In this document: positions 15,563 through 25,214 of the stretch, piece after piece
Layout of the letters: each line of letters opens with the position of its first letter
Numbering within the stretch: position 1 is the first letter of the stretch
Source: CAUVKI01 sp963552605
Lineage (GTDB): Bacteria; Bacillota; Clostridia; Tissierellales; Peptoniphilaceae
Assembly: GCA_963552605.1 (NCBI GenBank)
Contig: CAUVKI010000004.1
Span: 23,080 to 87,079, forward strand
Direction of reading: 5' to 3'
DNA length: 64,000 bases
Program-made: the position numbers and the translations under genes
Notes under the pieces: generated by a model
The model's database searches: none
What the model was told of the DNA's origin: nothing
What the model saw: the letters and a program-made list of their open reading frames with translations, nothing else

Positions 15563-18500
15563 CTAGCTCTTATTGACATCGACCAGTTGAATATCCACGG
15601 CGTTGTCTTCCGTACGAATTTCATAGCGTTTTTCCGGCTTTCCGTAGACATTGACATTTTGATGTCCCGTGGAAAAAGCATTGTTCTCCAAATAATTCCG
15701 CTCGCCAAAGAGGATTTCTTCAATGTCCGAAGATGAATATTCAATGCAGTCTCCACTTTGTTTCAACAAATTTTCCAATATTTTCACCAATTTAAGATTA
15801 TGAATGTTTTCCGTCTTATCATCAGGCATAATCATAAAGAGATAGTCTTTAGCCCGACTAACCGAGACATTGAGTATATTTCGTTTATTAAGAAACATTT
15901 CCTTGCCCTTGCCAATCGTTGGCGGCGGATTAAATACCGCAATCACGATATCGCATTCGTCCCCTTGAAATCCATGAATTGTGCCTACTTGAATTTCAAT
16001 ATCCTTAGGATGATTTTTTGCGGCGGAAAGTTTTTCAATGAGATCCGCCTGTGCTCTATATGGAGCGACGACACCGATTCTAAATATCTCTCCCGGATTT
16101 GCCTCGGCTATCCATCGGGAAAGTTCAGAAAGGAACTCAAACGTGAAGATCGCCGAATAGATTTGGTATGAACTGCTGTGTTGAAGGCGTTTAGCACGAT
16201 AAATACTTTCATATCGACTCATCGGAAACTTGATAAGATTAAGAGAACGGATATCCATATATTTTTCGATATTCAAATCCCTACGATTCTCCTGCGAACG
16301 AAAATGCCGAAGTTTCCCTCCATATGCAAATCGGCTGAACACCTCACCGATTGTCGAAATGCTGCGAAACTGTGTCATCAACAATTTCACAGGGTAAGGG
16401 TGTGGCACCGTATTCGGTTTTACAAAAGAATCCAAGCCCACCATTGTGTAGATATTCTCATTTTTCCATAGATTGACCGCAGTGATCGGTTCGATTTGGA
16501 ACGGATCACCTGCCACGATAAATTTCTCAGGGTTTATTTTATACAAAGGATAAATAATCGTTGCAAGCGGAATCATTGACGCTTCGTCAAATACAATATA
16601 GTCCCAATCAAAGTTGTTCAAAGGAAGCTTTTCCCCTTCCTTCATCACATGATCATAAGAAAATCTCGCAATTGTTGTAATGATGACGCTTCTCTCCAAA
16701 GACTCTATATCCCACGATCTATCCCGATAAATCAAGCTTTCTTCGATTACTTCATCTCCGGTCACGCCGAAACGCACCAACCAATCTCTGTAAGAAATAT
16801 CTTCTCCCATAGATGTCATAATGCGTCTAACTAAGACATCTGCCGCCTTGTTCGTAGGCGCAAGAACCAGCACCTTGAAATCTTTTTCTTTCGCCATCAG
16901 AGGAATTAGGACTTCATTCGCCAACCAAGTAGTTTTCCCCGTTCCCGGAGGTCCGAAGACAAATTCGATATTGGAAGGAAGATTACTTTGCATATCATAG
17001 TCCGGCTCATAGGGAAGTTTCCCAAACTCCCTTCGGAGTACCTCCAATAGGAACGAAGGGCTTTTGACATCAATTTTCGCCTCCTGAACGGATTCAAAAT
17101 CAAATCCTTCCATATCCTCTGAAGATTTAAGCTTGATGCGAAGCGTATAAGATTTCACATTCGCCACTTCAATCATCAGTCTCTTGTTTTGATCACCTAC
17201 CTCAAGCGTCAGCGGAATGTCTCCCAAATCCTCTAAGAACTGTGGAACATAGCGATTCGGATGTTTTAAAATCAATGTCCGCTGTGTCCCCTCCTCCCGC
17301 TCTACACGGGAAAAACTAATGGATATTTCCCTACTGCTCAGTTCATTCATATTGCCGCTAAGTTCTTCCAAATGAAGCAAAATCCGAAACCACTCGAAAG
17401 AATATCGCTTAGCCGCCAACGCCTGTGCCTGCAAATCTTCCTGATACGCAATCCTATCAATGGCAGCAGCCGCTTTCTGCTTCTCAAGCTCCGCTTTTCT
17501 TTCGAAATCTACCGGCGTCGGAATCAATTCGTCGCCGTCCGACTCCTCAGGTTCAACAATATTTTCGCCAAAATGCAAGGTTGGAACTCTATTTGTCCGC
17601 TGAAAGATATCCTTTGCCACTCGGGTCGTCGCCTGATTGAGAGTTCTTTCCGATCGGCTGCTAAACCCTGCGCTCTGCGTTTCTTCCGAACTTCCTGGTA
17701 TATCTCTTTCCTCGACTTCATCAGTGATTTCCGACCACAAAATCTCATCCGGCTCGGATTTTTTCATTTGTTTTCTTCGCTTGCGCTCCAACACCTCTTC
17801 GAGATCTTTCCTGGTAATTCCCTGCTCGCTGCACCATTTTGCAAACTCAAGATGAGTTCGCTGTTCATCGGAGAGAAATTCCGCTTCCTCTGCCGCGGAC
17901 ACCCAATCCCCGATTCCAAGGATCTCCATAAGTTCCGACGAACCGCGCCGATCCGTCCGATAGATGTCTGACAAAGTTTTTTTCGTAACTTCCGCCACAC
18001 TTACGAAACTTCCCTTCTCGTTAAGAACCCACGCCGCCGTTTTAAGAAGCACATAAGTCTCGGAATCTTCGTAAACCGTCGTCCAATGCTGTTTTCGTTT
18101 TTTTCGGCTCATCACTTGTTTTTTCAACACATCTCGGTTCAATTGATTATTTTCTTCTAAATCACAAAGTTTTTGCCATAAAAAAGCGGAGCGTTGCGGA
18201 TCTTTCGTCGATAGTACAGCATCTACCGCTTCCCGCAGTCCGTCAATTTCATATTCCACTACCTGATTAAAACGTCCATCCCCCGTAACTTTTTCCGAAA
18301 TACGCGGAAATATTTGCACACCCAATTTTTGAAAAAAATCCCGAAGCCGCCCCTGAGAATCGGGAGATATTATGCTCTTGTAACTTTCCCAATCAAGAAA
18401 TTTCGTCGAAGGTTTTTCCGAAAAAAATTGTTTCAACTCATCATCAGGAAAATACAGCTCCGTTGCCCGTTCTCCCCTAAGAGATCGCTCCCCTCCGGAA

Positions 18501-20344
18501 AAATATGAAAAGAACCCGTATTGCCGAATTTCTCTAACAAATGCGTTTACCTCTTCCTGCGGACACTTCCCGAAGTAATCAAAGAGAATACAAAAATGCC
18601 TTTCGGAAATAATTGAGGTATTGTTTCGATACTTAGGCAAAATCACATTGAAAATCTTATCTTCCAACAATGGCTTAGAAATGCCGAGCAATCTTAGGAA
18701 TTCAATCGTCGATACCTCATCCAAAAAATCCGGTCGAATTGTCCTAAAGCCTGAAACATCGTGCTCGGGAAGAAACAATAAATGATGACCGTTCTCATCT
18801 TCAATTGCCGCAGCGCAAGAAAACTGATCCAAAAAAATCGGTGCTGTCTTTGCATATGCGAGTCGATTTTGCGTTTCGGAAAGCCATCGATAAAACATAT
18901 GAAGCCAAGTCGTTTCCTGCCGTTCAATAAAATGAGCGTCAATTTGCGTGAGGAAATACTTCTCATTGACTCCCACCGAGACATCATTGATATAATCAAA
19001 AATCGCACGCCTACCCCGTTGCGTCTCCTCTCTACTCAAAGATGGAAAAATCCATGCCGATTTTTCATCGCCCGTTATCTTTGCGAGCTGTTCTTCCGAA
19101 ATAAGATTTGCAAGTGTCGGATTGGACGCCCAATAAGCGTGTTTGGAAGATGTATATCCCGTACGGGTCGGGAGAACCGATTGAGTTGCAAAAGTTTCTT
19201 TGATCGCCGTATAAAACGGTTGAAAGGAAATCCTATGAACATCATCAGGTTCACAAAATACTCCCTTATCCATCGGAATTATTAAGACAAGGTCGTCATT
19301 CAAAAGTCTTACGCCCTTTTTAAGTCCGATATCCCTAAGACAAACTATGGCATCAGCCGCAAGCTTTGCCAGTAGATTAATCAATTCAACATTGTGAGGT
19401 ATTCCCGCCCGAATCCCTTCCCGACTGTCTGTCAACAAAAAAGGCGCATGAATCAAAAAATTAAGCCCCGTCATCTCCTTTGTAGGAAAATAACAAAATG
19501 CAGGCTCACTTATCGGAATCAATGCACCGAATTCATCCAGAAAAAAACCAACAGAATAGGAGAGCCCATTTCGACTTCGACTGAATAGGAGCAATCGCTT
19601 CATAAACACTGCTTTGCCGATTCTTTGAATAAGCTCCAGTCGCTTTGCTGTCAAATATTCAAACGAATACTCTTCTTTCAAACATTTTTCATAGCTCCCG
19701 ATCTGCCCTCCTATCGTAAAAGAAATCCTATACAGATGAGACAGAAAGAGGACGGGATGGGAGAGATTTCGGAGTTTCCCATAAATATCCCGATAGGTCT
19801 CTTTCGGATCTCTATCCTCGTGGTCAAATGGGAATACGAATAGGGTTTCGTCCGACTCCCTTCCCGGAAAATCCTCTTCCAACTTCGTTGGCACTATATA
19901 GCGGTCAATTCGGAAGCGAAAGACGGGATCATAGATATGTGGAGTTTTCGTATACTGAAACACCGCCTTAAATCCCACCCCGAATTTTCCAATCTTGTTG
20001 TTCTGCGTATTCTTATTTGAAAATGCAATTCCCGTAATAGCATTGATATCTCCCAACATTCCACATTTTAAGTCGATGTCTTCAGTTTCGGGATTGCTAA
20101 TCGAAAAATGACGCGAGCCGTTGTGGGCAAAAATCAACCTATCCGCTTCCAACACAAAGCGTGCACTTGTCGCCCCCGCATCATCCGCATTTTGAATCAA
20201 CTCATAGATAAAATGAGCCTGATCGGAATATTTTTCCACAATACTCCGCCATATATCCTTCGTGGACGGTTTTTCAAAAGCATCTGCACTATCCGAACGA
20301 TCCCGACTGAGTTTATCCAAATAAAGTTTGTCTCTGATATTCAC
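15563..20344 (-). CDS. Giant fusion: sacsin/Hsp90-type ATPase domain plus SF1 (UPF1/DNA2-like) helicase; candidate defence protein
   Basis: 1593 residues. Residues ~30-140 hold a GHKL/Hsp90-like ATPase of the sacsin/NOV type: ELIQNADDAGA (N box, about 46-56), LIFAHNGSRHFS and GKFGVGFKAVFQYT (about 118-131). A long middle section follows, charged around 860-960. The C-terminal helicase has Walker [13 protein letters not shown] (about 1130), motif II IVFDEASMIP (about 1250), motif III VAGDPFQIEP, motif IV LMTQFRS, motif V GTIHGFQGDECDIV and motif VI NVSVSRAKDYL. No nuclease motif is recognised; the last 40 residues (VNVYGKPEKRYEIRTEDNAV) look ordered. The start is GTG at 20344 behind AAGGAGG. 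Proteins of this architecture occur in anti-phage islands. The function is inferred, not shown. Confidence 0.85.
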   Translation of the reverse strand: MNIRDKLYLDKLSRDRSDSADAFEKPSTKDIWRSIVEKYSDQAHFIYELIQNADDAGATSARFVLEADRLIFAHNGSRHFSISNPETEDIDLKCGMLGDINAITGIAFSNKNTQNNKIGKFGVGFKAVFQYTKTPHIYDPVFRFRIDRYIVPTKLEEDFPGRESDETLFVFPFDHEDRDPKETYRDIYGKLRNLSHPVLFLSHLYRISFTIGGQIGSYEKCLKEEYSFEYLTAKRLELIQRIGKAVFMKRLLLFSRSRNGLSYSVGFFLDEFGALIPISEPAFCYFPTKEMTGLNFLIHAPFLLTDSREGIRAGIPHNVELINLLAKLAADAIVCLRDIGLKKGVRLLNDDLVLIIPMDKGVFCEPDDVHRISFQPFYTAIKETFATQSVLPTRTGYTSSKHAYWASNPTLANLISEEQLAKITGDEKSAWIFPSLSREETQRGRRAIFDYINDVSVGVNEKYFLTQIDAHFIERQETTWLHMFYRWLSETQNRLAYAKTAPIFLDQFSCAAAIEDENGHHLLFLPEHDVSGFRTIRPDFLDEVSTIEFLRLLGISKPLLEDKIFNVILPKYRNNTSIISERHFCILFDYFGKCPQEEVNAFVREIRQYGFFSYFSGGERSLRGERATELYFPDDELKQFFSEKPSTKFLDWESYKSIISPDSQGRLRDFFQKLGVQIFPRISEKVTGDGRFNQVVEYEIDGLREAVDAVLSTKDPQRSAFLWQKLCDLEENNQLNRDVLKKQVMSRKKRKQHWTTVYEDSETYVLLKTAAWVLNEKGSFVSVAEVTKKTLSDIYRTDRRGSSELMEILGIGDWVSAAEEAEFLSDEQRTHLEFAKWCSEQGITRKDLEEVLERKRRKQMKKSEPDEILWSEITDEVEERDIPGSSEETQSAGFSSRSERTLNQATTRVAKDIFQRTNRVPTLHFGENIVEPEESDGDELIPTPVDFERKAELEKQKAAAAIDRIAYQEDLQAQALAAKRYSFEWFRILLHLEELSGNMNELSSREISISFSRVEREEGTQRTLILKHPNRYVPQFLEDLGDIPLTLEVGDQNKRLMIEVANVKSYTLRIKLKSSEDMEGFDFESVQEAKIDVKSPSFLLEVLRREFGKLPYEPDYDMQSNLPSNIEFVFGPPGTGKTTWLANEVLIPLMAKEKDFKVLVLAPTNKAADVLVRRIMTSMGEDISYRDWLVRFGVTGDEVIEESLIYRDRSWDIESLERSVIITTIARFSYDHVMKEGEKLPLNNFDWDYIVFDEASMIPLATIIYPLYKINPEKFIVAGDPFQIEPITAVNLWKNENIYTMVGLDSFVKPNTVPHPYPVKLLMTQFRSISTIGEVFSRFAYGGKLRHFRSQENRRDLNIEKYMDIRSLNLIKFPMSRYESIYRAKRLQHSSSYQIYSAIFTFEFLSELSRWIAEANPGEIFRIGVVAPYRAQADLIEKLSAAKNHPKDIEIQVGTIHGFQGDECDIVIAVFNPPPTIGKGKEMFLNKRNILNVSVSRAKDYLFMIMPDDKTENIHNLKLVKILENLLKQSGDCIEYSSSDIEEILFGERNYLENNAFSTGHQNVNVYGKPEKRYEIRTEDNAVDIQLVDVNKS

Positions 20345-20402
20345 GCCATTCCTCCTTTGTCCGAAATCACTCTAATATCACTTAGTATATGGAAAGTATC
20401 CT

Positions 20403-22754
20403 TTATATAACGCTTATCGGGTCTACATCTACTATAATATCAACCGCATATTTCCCATCATACGAGTGATACACCTCAAAAACCGCTTCCCTTATAATTT
20501 GAAATTTTTCGGGGAGGGTTTTGTATAAAATCTGAAATCTGAATTTTTGTTTTATCCACTCTATAAACGAGGGCATGGGGCCGAAAACTTTCCCTTGAAA
20601 TCCTTTGGTATTCTTTTCGACCCTGACTGCAAAATCCTCGGCAACCATTTTCACTTCTTCCCGATTTTTCCCCTTAAATCCCACAAGCAGCATACGGGAA
20701 AAAGGCGGATAAAAAAATTCTCTCCTTATGCTCAGTTCATTTCTGACAAACCGTTCGTAATTTCCCTCGGAAGCCAGAGAGATTGCAAAATGTTCGGGTT
20801 GATAGGTTTGTATCACGACATTTCCTTCGGTTTCAGCCCTTCCCGCTCTGCCTGAAACTTGGGTGATAAGCTGAAAAGTTTTTTCCTGCGATTGGAAGTC
20901 GGGAAAATTTAAGCTTATATCCGCAAGCAGCACCCCCACCAAAGAAACTTTTGGAAAATCCAACCCTTTTGAAACCATTTGAGTGCCTATTAGAATATTC
21001 GTTTCTTCATTTAACATACTCCTATATATTTCCTCATATGAAGTGCGTTCTCTTGTGGTTTCAAAATCCATTCGCCTGACTTTGGAGAAGGGAAAGAGTT
21101 TTTTGACGACTTCCTCGACAAGTTCCGTTCCCAATCCGAAATATCCTATGCGCGGGCTTGAGCAATTGGGGCAGGTCTTTGGAATGGATTTGAGAGTTCC
21201 GCAATAGCTGCACTTCAGTCTATCTTTGGATTTATAATACCCCAACGATACATCGCAGTTTTCGCACTTAATTGTAGTTCCGCAGTTTCTGCAAGTGAGA
21301 TTTGCACTGTATCCCTTGCGATTTAAGAATAATATTATCTGCTCATCTTTTAAAAGAGCTTTTGTCATCTTTTCATAAAGGCTCATACTTATGATTGAGG
21401 GGTTTCCGTTTTTAAGCTCTTTTCTCATATCCACAAGTTCCACCTCGAGCGTTTCTCCCGAAATCCTTTTTTTAAGCTCCAAGAGCTTGAGTTCATTTTT
21501 TTTTGCCCTGTAATAGCTTCGTATATCGGGGGTGGCACTCCCAAGCACAAGAGTTGAGTTTGTAAATTTCACCCTTTCTTCCGCCACTCTTGCGGTTTCA
21601 TATCTCACACCCGATTGGGACTTAAAAGAGCTTTCGTGTTCTTCATCAACGATTATCAAACCCAAATCTTTTACCGGAGCAAAAATTGCCGACCTTGCTC
21701 CCACAACAATTTTTGCCTGTCCGTTTTTTATATTTCTCCAGTGTGTTTCTCTTTCAGATGCAGTGAGTTTACTGTGAATTATAGCGACTTTCTCCCCGAA
21801 TCTTCCTCGAAAACGATCCGTCATCTGAGGAGTGAGAGAAATTTCCGGCACCAAACATATCACGGCTCTTTCCCTTTTTAGAAATGTTTCGGCAAGTCTT
21901 AAATAAATCTCCGTTTTTCCGCTCCCGGTTACACCTTTTAGGAGAAAGTTTTTGCTTCCCGAACTTAAGATTTCCGAAAGCACCTTTTCCTGCTCGTCGG
22001 TAAGCTTAGGACGAGGATATTCTTCAACAGGTCTGTTATAGAGAATAATCGCCTGCTTTTTCTCCAGAGCGTGAATAACCTCCATTGACACTTTGGCTTC
22101 TTTCAACAGGGTTTCAAGCGGCAGAGAGCCTTTTCTAAGAATTTCAAGGACACTCGCCTGCTTTGTGGCATTGGGTTTTATCTGCACTTCTTTATCCAAG
22201 GCTACCATTAAGTTTTGAGGACGATTTTTTTTAAGTTTAAGCCGTGTTTCAATTGAAAGACAGTCGGTAAAATCCGCGATGAGTTTCTTTATTTCTTCCC
22301 CGAATTCATTTTCCAGCTTGGAAAGAGAAAGCGTCTTTCCTATGTTTTGATTTATGATGGTGATAAGGCTTTCAGAAGCTTCTTTTTGCGGAATTTCTCC
22401 TTTTATGAAAAGGAGCTTTTCAACATCTGAAAAACTTGGAGGAAGAATAAGTTTTGCTATATCTATTCTTTTCGCCCCGTATTCTTTCCTTAAAAATCGG
22501 GAAAGCAGGATAAGGTCATCGGGTATTAGGGATTTTTCGTCTGCAAGTTTTATAATTTTTTTTAACTCAATCGTCGGCAATCTCTCGCCGTAGTCCACAA
22601 CTACCCCGATTTTTAGGGAATTACCTTTTCCGAAAGGCACCAAGACCCTTGAGCCGAGTTGTGCTTTTTCATACTCCTCCGGCGTGCAGGCATACGAAAA
22701 GACGCGGTCAAGTGTCCGCGCCTTGGTATCCAATATCACATCTAAAACAAACAT
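20403..22754 (-). CDS. priA: Primosomal replication restart helicase PriA
   Basis: 3'-5' DNA helicase that reloads the replisome at stalled forks. The N-terminal DNA-binding domain begins MFVLDVILDTKARTLDRVFSY. The helicase core has Walker A GVTGSGKTEIYL, DEEH box IIVDEEHESSFKSQ and GSATPDIRSYYRA. Eight cysteines of the zinc-binding strand-exchange element appear in CRNCG, CENCD, CSYCG and CPNCS. Length of 783 is typical. It overlaps the coaBC stop by 13 bases, a common arrangement. It is the last gene of the rodA operon; the giant ATPase/helicase gene begins 58 bases further on. Confidence 0.97.
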   Translation of the reverse strand: MFVLDVILDTKARTLDRVFSYACTPEEYEKAQLGSRVLVPFGKGNSLKIGVVVDYGERLPTIELKKIIKLADEKSLIPDDLILLSRFLRKEYGAKRIDIAKLILPPSFSDVEKLLFIKGEIPQKEASESLITIINQNIGKTLSLSKLENEFGEEIKKLIADFTDCLSIETRLKLKKNRPQNLMVALDKEVQIKPNATKQASVLEILRKGSLPLETLLKEAKVSMEVIHALEKKQAIILYNRPVEEYPRPKLTDEQEKVLSEILSSGSKNFLLKGVTGSGKTEIYLRLAETFLKRERAVICLVPEISLTPQMTDRFRGRFGEKVAIIHSKLTASERETHWRNIKNGQAKIVVGARSAIFAPVKDLGLIIVDEEHESSFKSQSGVRYETARVAEERVKFTNSTLVLGSATPDIRSYYRAKKNELKLLELKKRISGETLEVELVDMRKELKNGNPSIISMSLYEKMTKALLKDEQIILFLNRKGYSANLTCRNCGTTIKCENCDVSLGYYKSKDRLKCSYCGTLKSIPKTCPNCSSPRIGYFGLGTELVEEVVKKLFPFSKVRRMDFETTRERTSYEEIYRSMLNEETNILIGTQMVSKGLDFPKVSLVGVLLADISLNFPDFQSQEKTFQLITQVSGRAGRAETEGNVVIQTYQPEHFAISLASEGNYERFVRNELSIRREFFYPPFSRMLLVGFKGKNREEVKMVAEDFAVRVEKNTKGFQGKVFGPMPSFIEWIKQKFRFQILYKTLPEKFQIIREAVFEVYHSYDGKYAVDIIVDVDPISVI

Positions 22755-23932
22755 ATTATCCTATCCAAAAGCTCATCGGCAATTTCCGATTTTGACATCA
22801 GCGAAAGCTCTTCCTCTTCTCCGTTCTTGTAAAAAATGGAAACTGCATTGTTTTCAGAGCCGAAACCTATATCTTTTCTTGAAACATCATTGGCGACTAT
22901 GAAATCCAAATTTTTTTTTCGGATTTTTTTTATTGCATTGGACTTTATATTTTCAGTTTCCGCAGCAAAGCCCACCAATATTTGATGAGTTTTTTTTGCT
23001 CCGACAAAGGCTGCCACGTCGGGATTTTTTATAAGTGAGAGAGTATAACCCTCGGTATCTTCTTTTTTGATTTTCTCCTTGGCTTCCTCAATAGGTCTGA
23101 AATCCGCAGGAGCTGCCGACTGTATCACACAATCCGCCCAATCGAAATGCTCTTGCATAAGTTTTAATAAATCCCTTGTGGAGCGAAAACTGAATGACCT
23201 CACTCCCAACGGAGGGTCAATATTTGTAACTCCCGAGAGAAGAATTACCTCTGCACCTCTTGCCGCCGCTCTCTCCGCCAAGGCAAATCCCATTTTGCCG
23301 CTTGAACGATTTGTTATAAACCTTACAGGATCTAAATCCTCCGCAGCCGCTCCCGCAGTGATAAGAAATTTCTTATCCTTGAGGTCTTTATGAGAGAGAG
23401 CATATTGCAAAACCTTGTAAAGCTCCGAAGGCTCGGGGAGTTTTCCGTATCCGAAATCTCCGCACGCAAGCATTCCCTCGGAGGATTTTATTATTTCATA
23501 ACCTCTTTCTATCAGTTTTTCGAGATTTTCTATGGTTGCGGGATTATTTAGCATATTGGAATTCATTGCAGGCGAGATTATAACGGGACAAATCGCTGCA
23601 AGGACGGTTTCGGTCAAAAGATTGTCACAAAGTCCGCATGCAATTTTTGCAATCGTATTTGCTGAGGCGGGAGCAATCAAAATAATCTCCGCCCACTTAG
23701 CCAAGCTTATATGAAGCGGTTCCGCTCCCTCATAGCAAAAAGCGTCGTCATAGCATAATCCCCCCGCCATAGTTTTAACCGTAAGGGGAGTTATAAATTC
23801 CTTGGCTTTATCGGTCATTATGACCTTTACCGAAGCGTCCGATTTTTTCAAAAGGCTTAGAAGTCCGCAAGCCTTATAACAGGCTATCCCCCCCGTCATT
23901 GCGATTAAAATTCTCCTGTCCTTAAGCTTCAC
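22742..23932 (-). CDS. coaBC: Bifunctional phosphopantothenoylcysteine decarboxylase/synthetase
   Basis: Coenzyme A synthesis: CoaB joins cysteine to 4'-phosphopantothenate and CoaC decarboxylates the product. The CoaC half shows MTGGIACYKACGLL, the FMN-binding IAPASANTIAKIACGLCDNL, PAMNSNML and the active-site cysteine in GMLACGDFGYGKLPEP. The CoaB half starts near residue 190 (KKFLITAGAAAEDLDPVRFI) with NRSSGKMGFALAE. Length of 396 residues is normal. GTG start behind AGGAGG. Its 3' end overlaps priA. Confidence 0.96.
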   Translation of the reverse strand: MKLKDRRILIAMTGGIACYKACGLLSLLKKSDASVKVIMTDKAKEFITPLTVKTMAGGLCYDDAFCYEGAEPLHISLAKWAEIILIAPASANTIAKIACGLCDNLLTETVLAAICPVIISPAMNSNMLNNPATIENLEKLIERGYEIIKSSEGMLACGDFGYGKLPEPSELYKVLQYALSHKDLKDKKFLITAGAAAEDLDPVRFITNRSSGKMGFALAERAAARGAEVILLSGVTNIDPPLGVRSFSFRSTRDLLKLMQEHFDWADCVIQSAAPADFRPIEEAKEKIKKEDTEGYTLSLIKNPDVAAFVGAKKTHQILVGFAAETENIKSNAIKKIRKKNLDFIVANDVSRKDIGFGSENNAVSIFYKNGEEEELSLMSKSEIADELLDRIICLF

Positions 23933-23949
23933 TTTCTATCCTCCTAAAA

Positions 23950-24354
23950 TTACTCTTCCTCTTCCTCCCAATCATCCCTCAAATCGTCATCTTCGGAGTA
24001 GTCGTCATCGCCGTAAAGGCTGTCCTCCAAAGGTTCTTCTTCGTTCTCAACGGGTTTATCATATTCCTCATAGGAGTAATCGGAGTCTTCTTCATAGTAA
24101 TCGTCATCATCAAGCACCTGAATTATCTTTGAGGGCTCTTCCTCTTTATCCTGAGTAATTATCTCCGTGTCCGTGGGAGTTATCTTTCCTGCAAAAAGTT
24201 CTTCAAGAGCTATACTAACCGCTCTCTTGCTTTTTGTGGAAATCAAAGGTTCATCTCCTGCCGTAAGTTCTCTTGCACGCTTTGAGAGAAAGAGAGAGAG
24301 AGTATATCTGTTGCCGCCCTTTTCTTTTAATTCTTGAAATGATGGAGTAAACAT
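23950..24354 (-). CDS. rpoZ: RNA polymerase omega subunit with a long acidic tail
   Basis: Residues 1-65 match omega: GGNRYTLSLFLSKRARELT and KSKRAVSIALEELFAGKI. Omega helps assemble and stabilise the beta' subunit. The remaining ~70 residues are a low-complexity tail of Asp, Glu and Tyr (for example DDDDYYEEDSDYSYEEYD), ending in five Glu residues. Most omega proteins are 70-90 residues, so the 134-residue length comes from this tail. Gene order gmk-rpoZ-coaBC-priA supports the call. The start at 24354 has only a modest AGGTG-type site. Confidence 0.9.
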   Translation of the reverse strand: MFTPSFQELKEKGGNRYTLSLFLSKRARELTAGDEPLISTKSKRAVSIALEELFAGKITPTDTEIITQDKEEEPSKIIQVLDDDDYYEEDSDYSYEEYDKPVENEEEPLEDSLYGDDDYSEDDDLRDDWEEEEE

Positions 24355-24362
24355 ATTATCAC

Positions 24363-24947
24363 CTATACCCTTATCCTGTTGCGTGAAGTCTTTGCTCTCT
24401 CCGCAATAATTATGCTGTTTAAGGTCTTTGCCGCTTCCACAAAATCGTCGTTTACCACCACATAACTGTATTCCTTAACTTTCAATATTTCTTTTTTTGC
24501 ATTTTCCATACGCACCTTTATACTCTCCTCCGATTCGGTTCCTCTTTTTCTAAGTCTGTTTTCCAATTCCTGAAACGACGGGGGGATTATGAAAACCGTC
24601 ACCGCATCGGGATAGGTTTTTATCATCTCCTCCATTCCCTGCACATCAATTTCCAAAATTATAACGCCCCCGTTTTCGATAGCTTCATCGACCTTTGTTT
24701 TCGGAGTGCCGTAATAATCCATATGAACAAACGCATGCTCCAAAAATTCCCCTCTCTTAATCATATCCTCAAAATTTTCTCTTGAGATAAAATGATAATC
24801 CACTCCGTCCGTTTCTCCCGGGCGGGGAGCTCTGGTCGTGCAGGAAATGGAGTACTTCACATCGGGATTTGACTTAACCAGCTCCGAAATAACCGTTCCC
24901 TTGCCTGAGCCTGCCGCACCCGAAACAACAACGACAAAACCTTTCAT
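24363..24947 (-). CDS. gmk: Guanylate kinase
   Basis: Phosphorylates GMP to GDP. The P-loop is VVSGAAGSGKGTVISELV, the GMP-binding segment is SCTTRAPRPGETDGVDYHFI, then EFLEHAFVHMDYYGTPK, and IPPSFQELENRLRKRGTESE carries the lid arginines. Length of 194 residues is typical. It sits between remA and rpoZ, the standard Bacillota order. Confidence 0.96.
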   Translation of the reverse strand: MKGFVVVVSGAAGSGKGTVISELVKSNPDVKYSISCTTRAPRPGETDGVDYHFISRENFEDMIKRGEFLEHAFVHMDYYGTPKTKVDEAIENGGVIILEIDVQGMEEMIKTYPDAVTVFIIPPSFQELENRLRKRGTESEESIKVRMENAKKEILKVKEYSYVVVNDDFVEAAKTLNSIIIAERAKTSRNRIRV

Positions 24948-24949
24948 AG

Positions 24950-25195
24950 CTATCCCTTCCTTTCCGTTTCAACTCTATTGGAAATCGTCTCCACCACAAG
25001 TGAAGACAATATTATATGATTTGAATCCGTAACTATCACGCTTCTTGTCTTTCTGCCGAAAGTTGCATCAAGCAGAAACCCTCTGTCCCTTGCTTCCTGA
25101 ATAAGCCGTTTTATCGGCTGTGAATCCGAATTTAGTACACATACTATCTTATCCTTGCTCACCACATTTCCAAACCCCACATTCACCGTTTCCAA
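24950..25195 (-). CDS. remA: RemA-like regulatory protein (DUF370)
   Basis: 81 residues matching the RemA/YlzA family: VNVGFGNVVSKDKIV, PIKRLIQEARDRGFLLDAT and GRKTRSVIVTDSNHIILS. In Bacillus subtilis RemA is a DNA-binding activator of matrix genes; in anaerobes like this one its targets are unknown. I place the start at TTG 25195, which aligns with the family N-terminus and lies behind CCTCCCCCTCTC (plus strand, 25199-25210). The longer frame from 25240 would run into the upstream gene. gmk follows two bases later. Confidence 0.88.
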   Translation of the reverse strand: METVNVGFGNVVSKDKIVCVLNSDSQPIKRLIQEARDRGFLLDATFGRKTRSVIVTDSNHIILSSLVVETISNRVETERKG

Positions 25196-25214
25196 CTTCC
25201 TCCCCCTCTCATAA

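Noticed and set aside
17372..17971. 199-codon plus-strand ORF inside the giant helicase gene
   Set aside because: Antisense shadow; the minus-strand protein has clear motifs and the plus frame has none.
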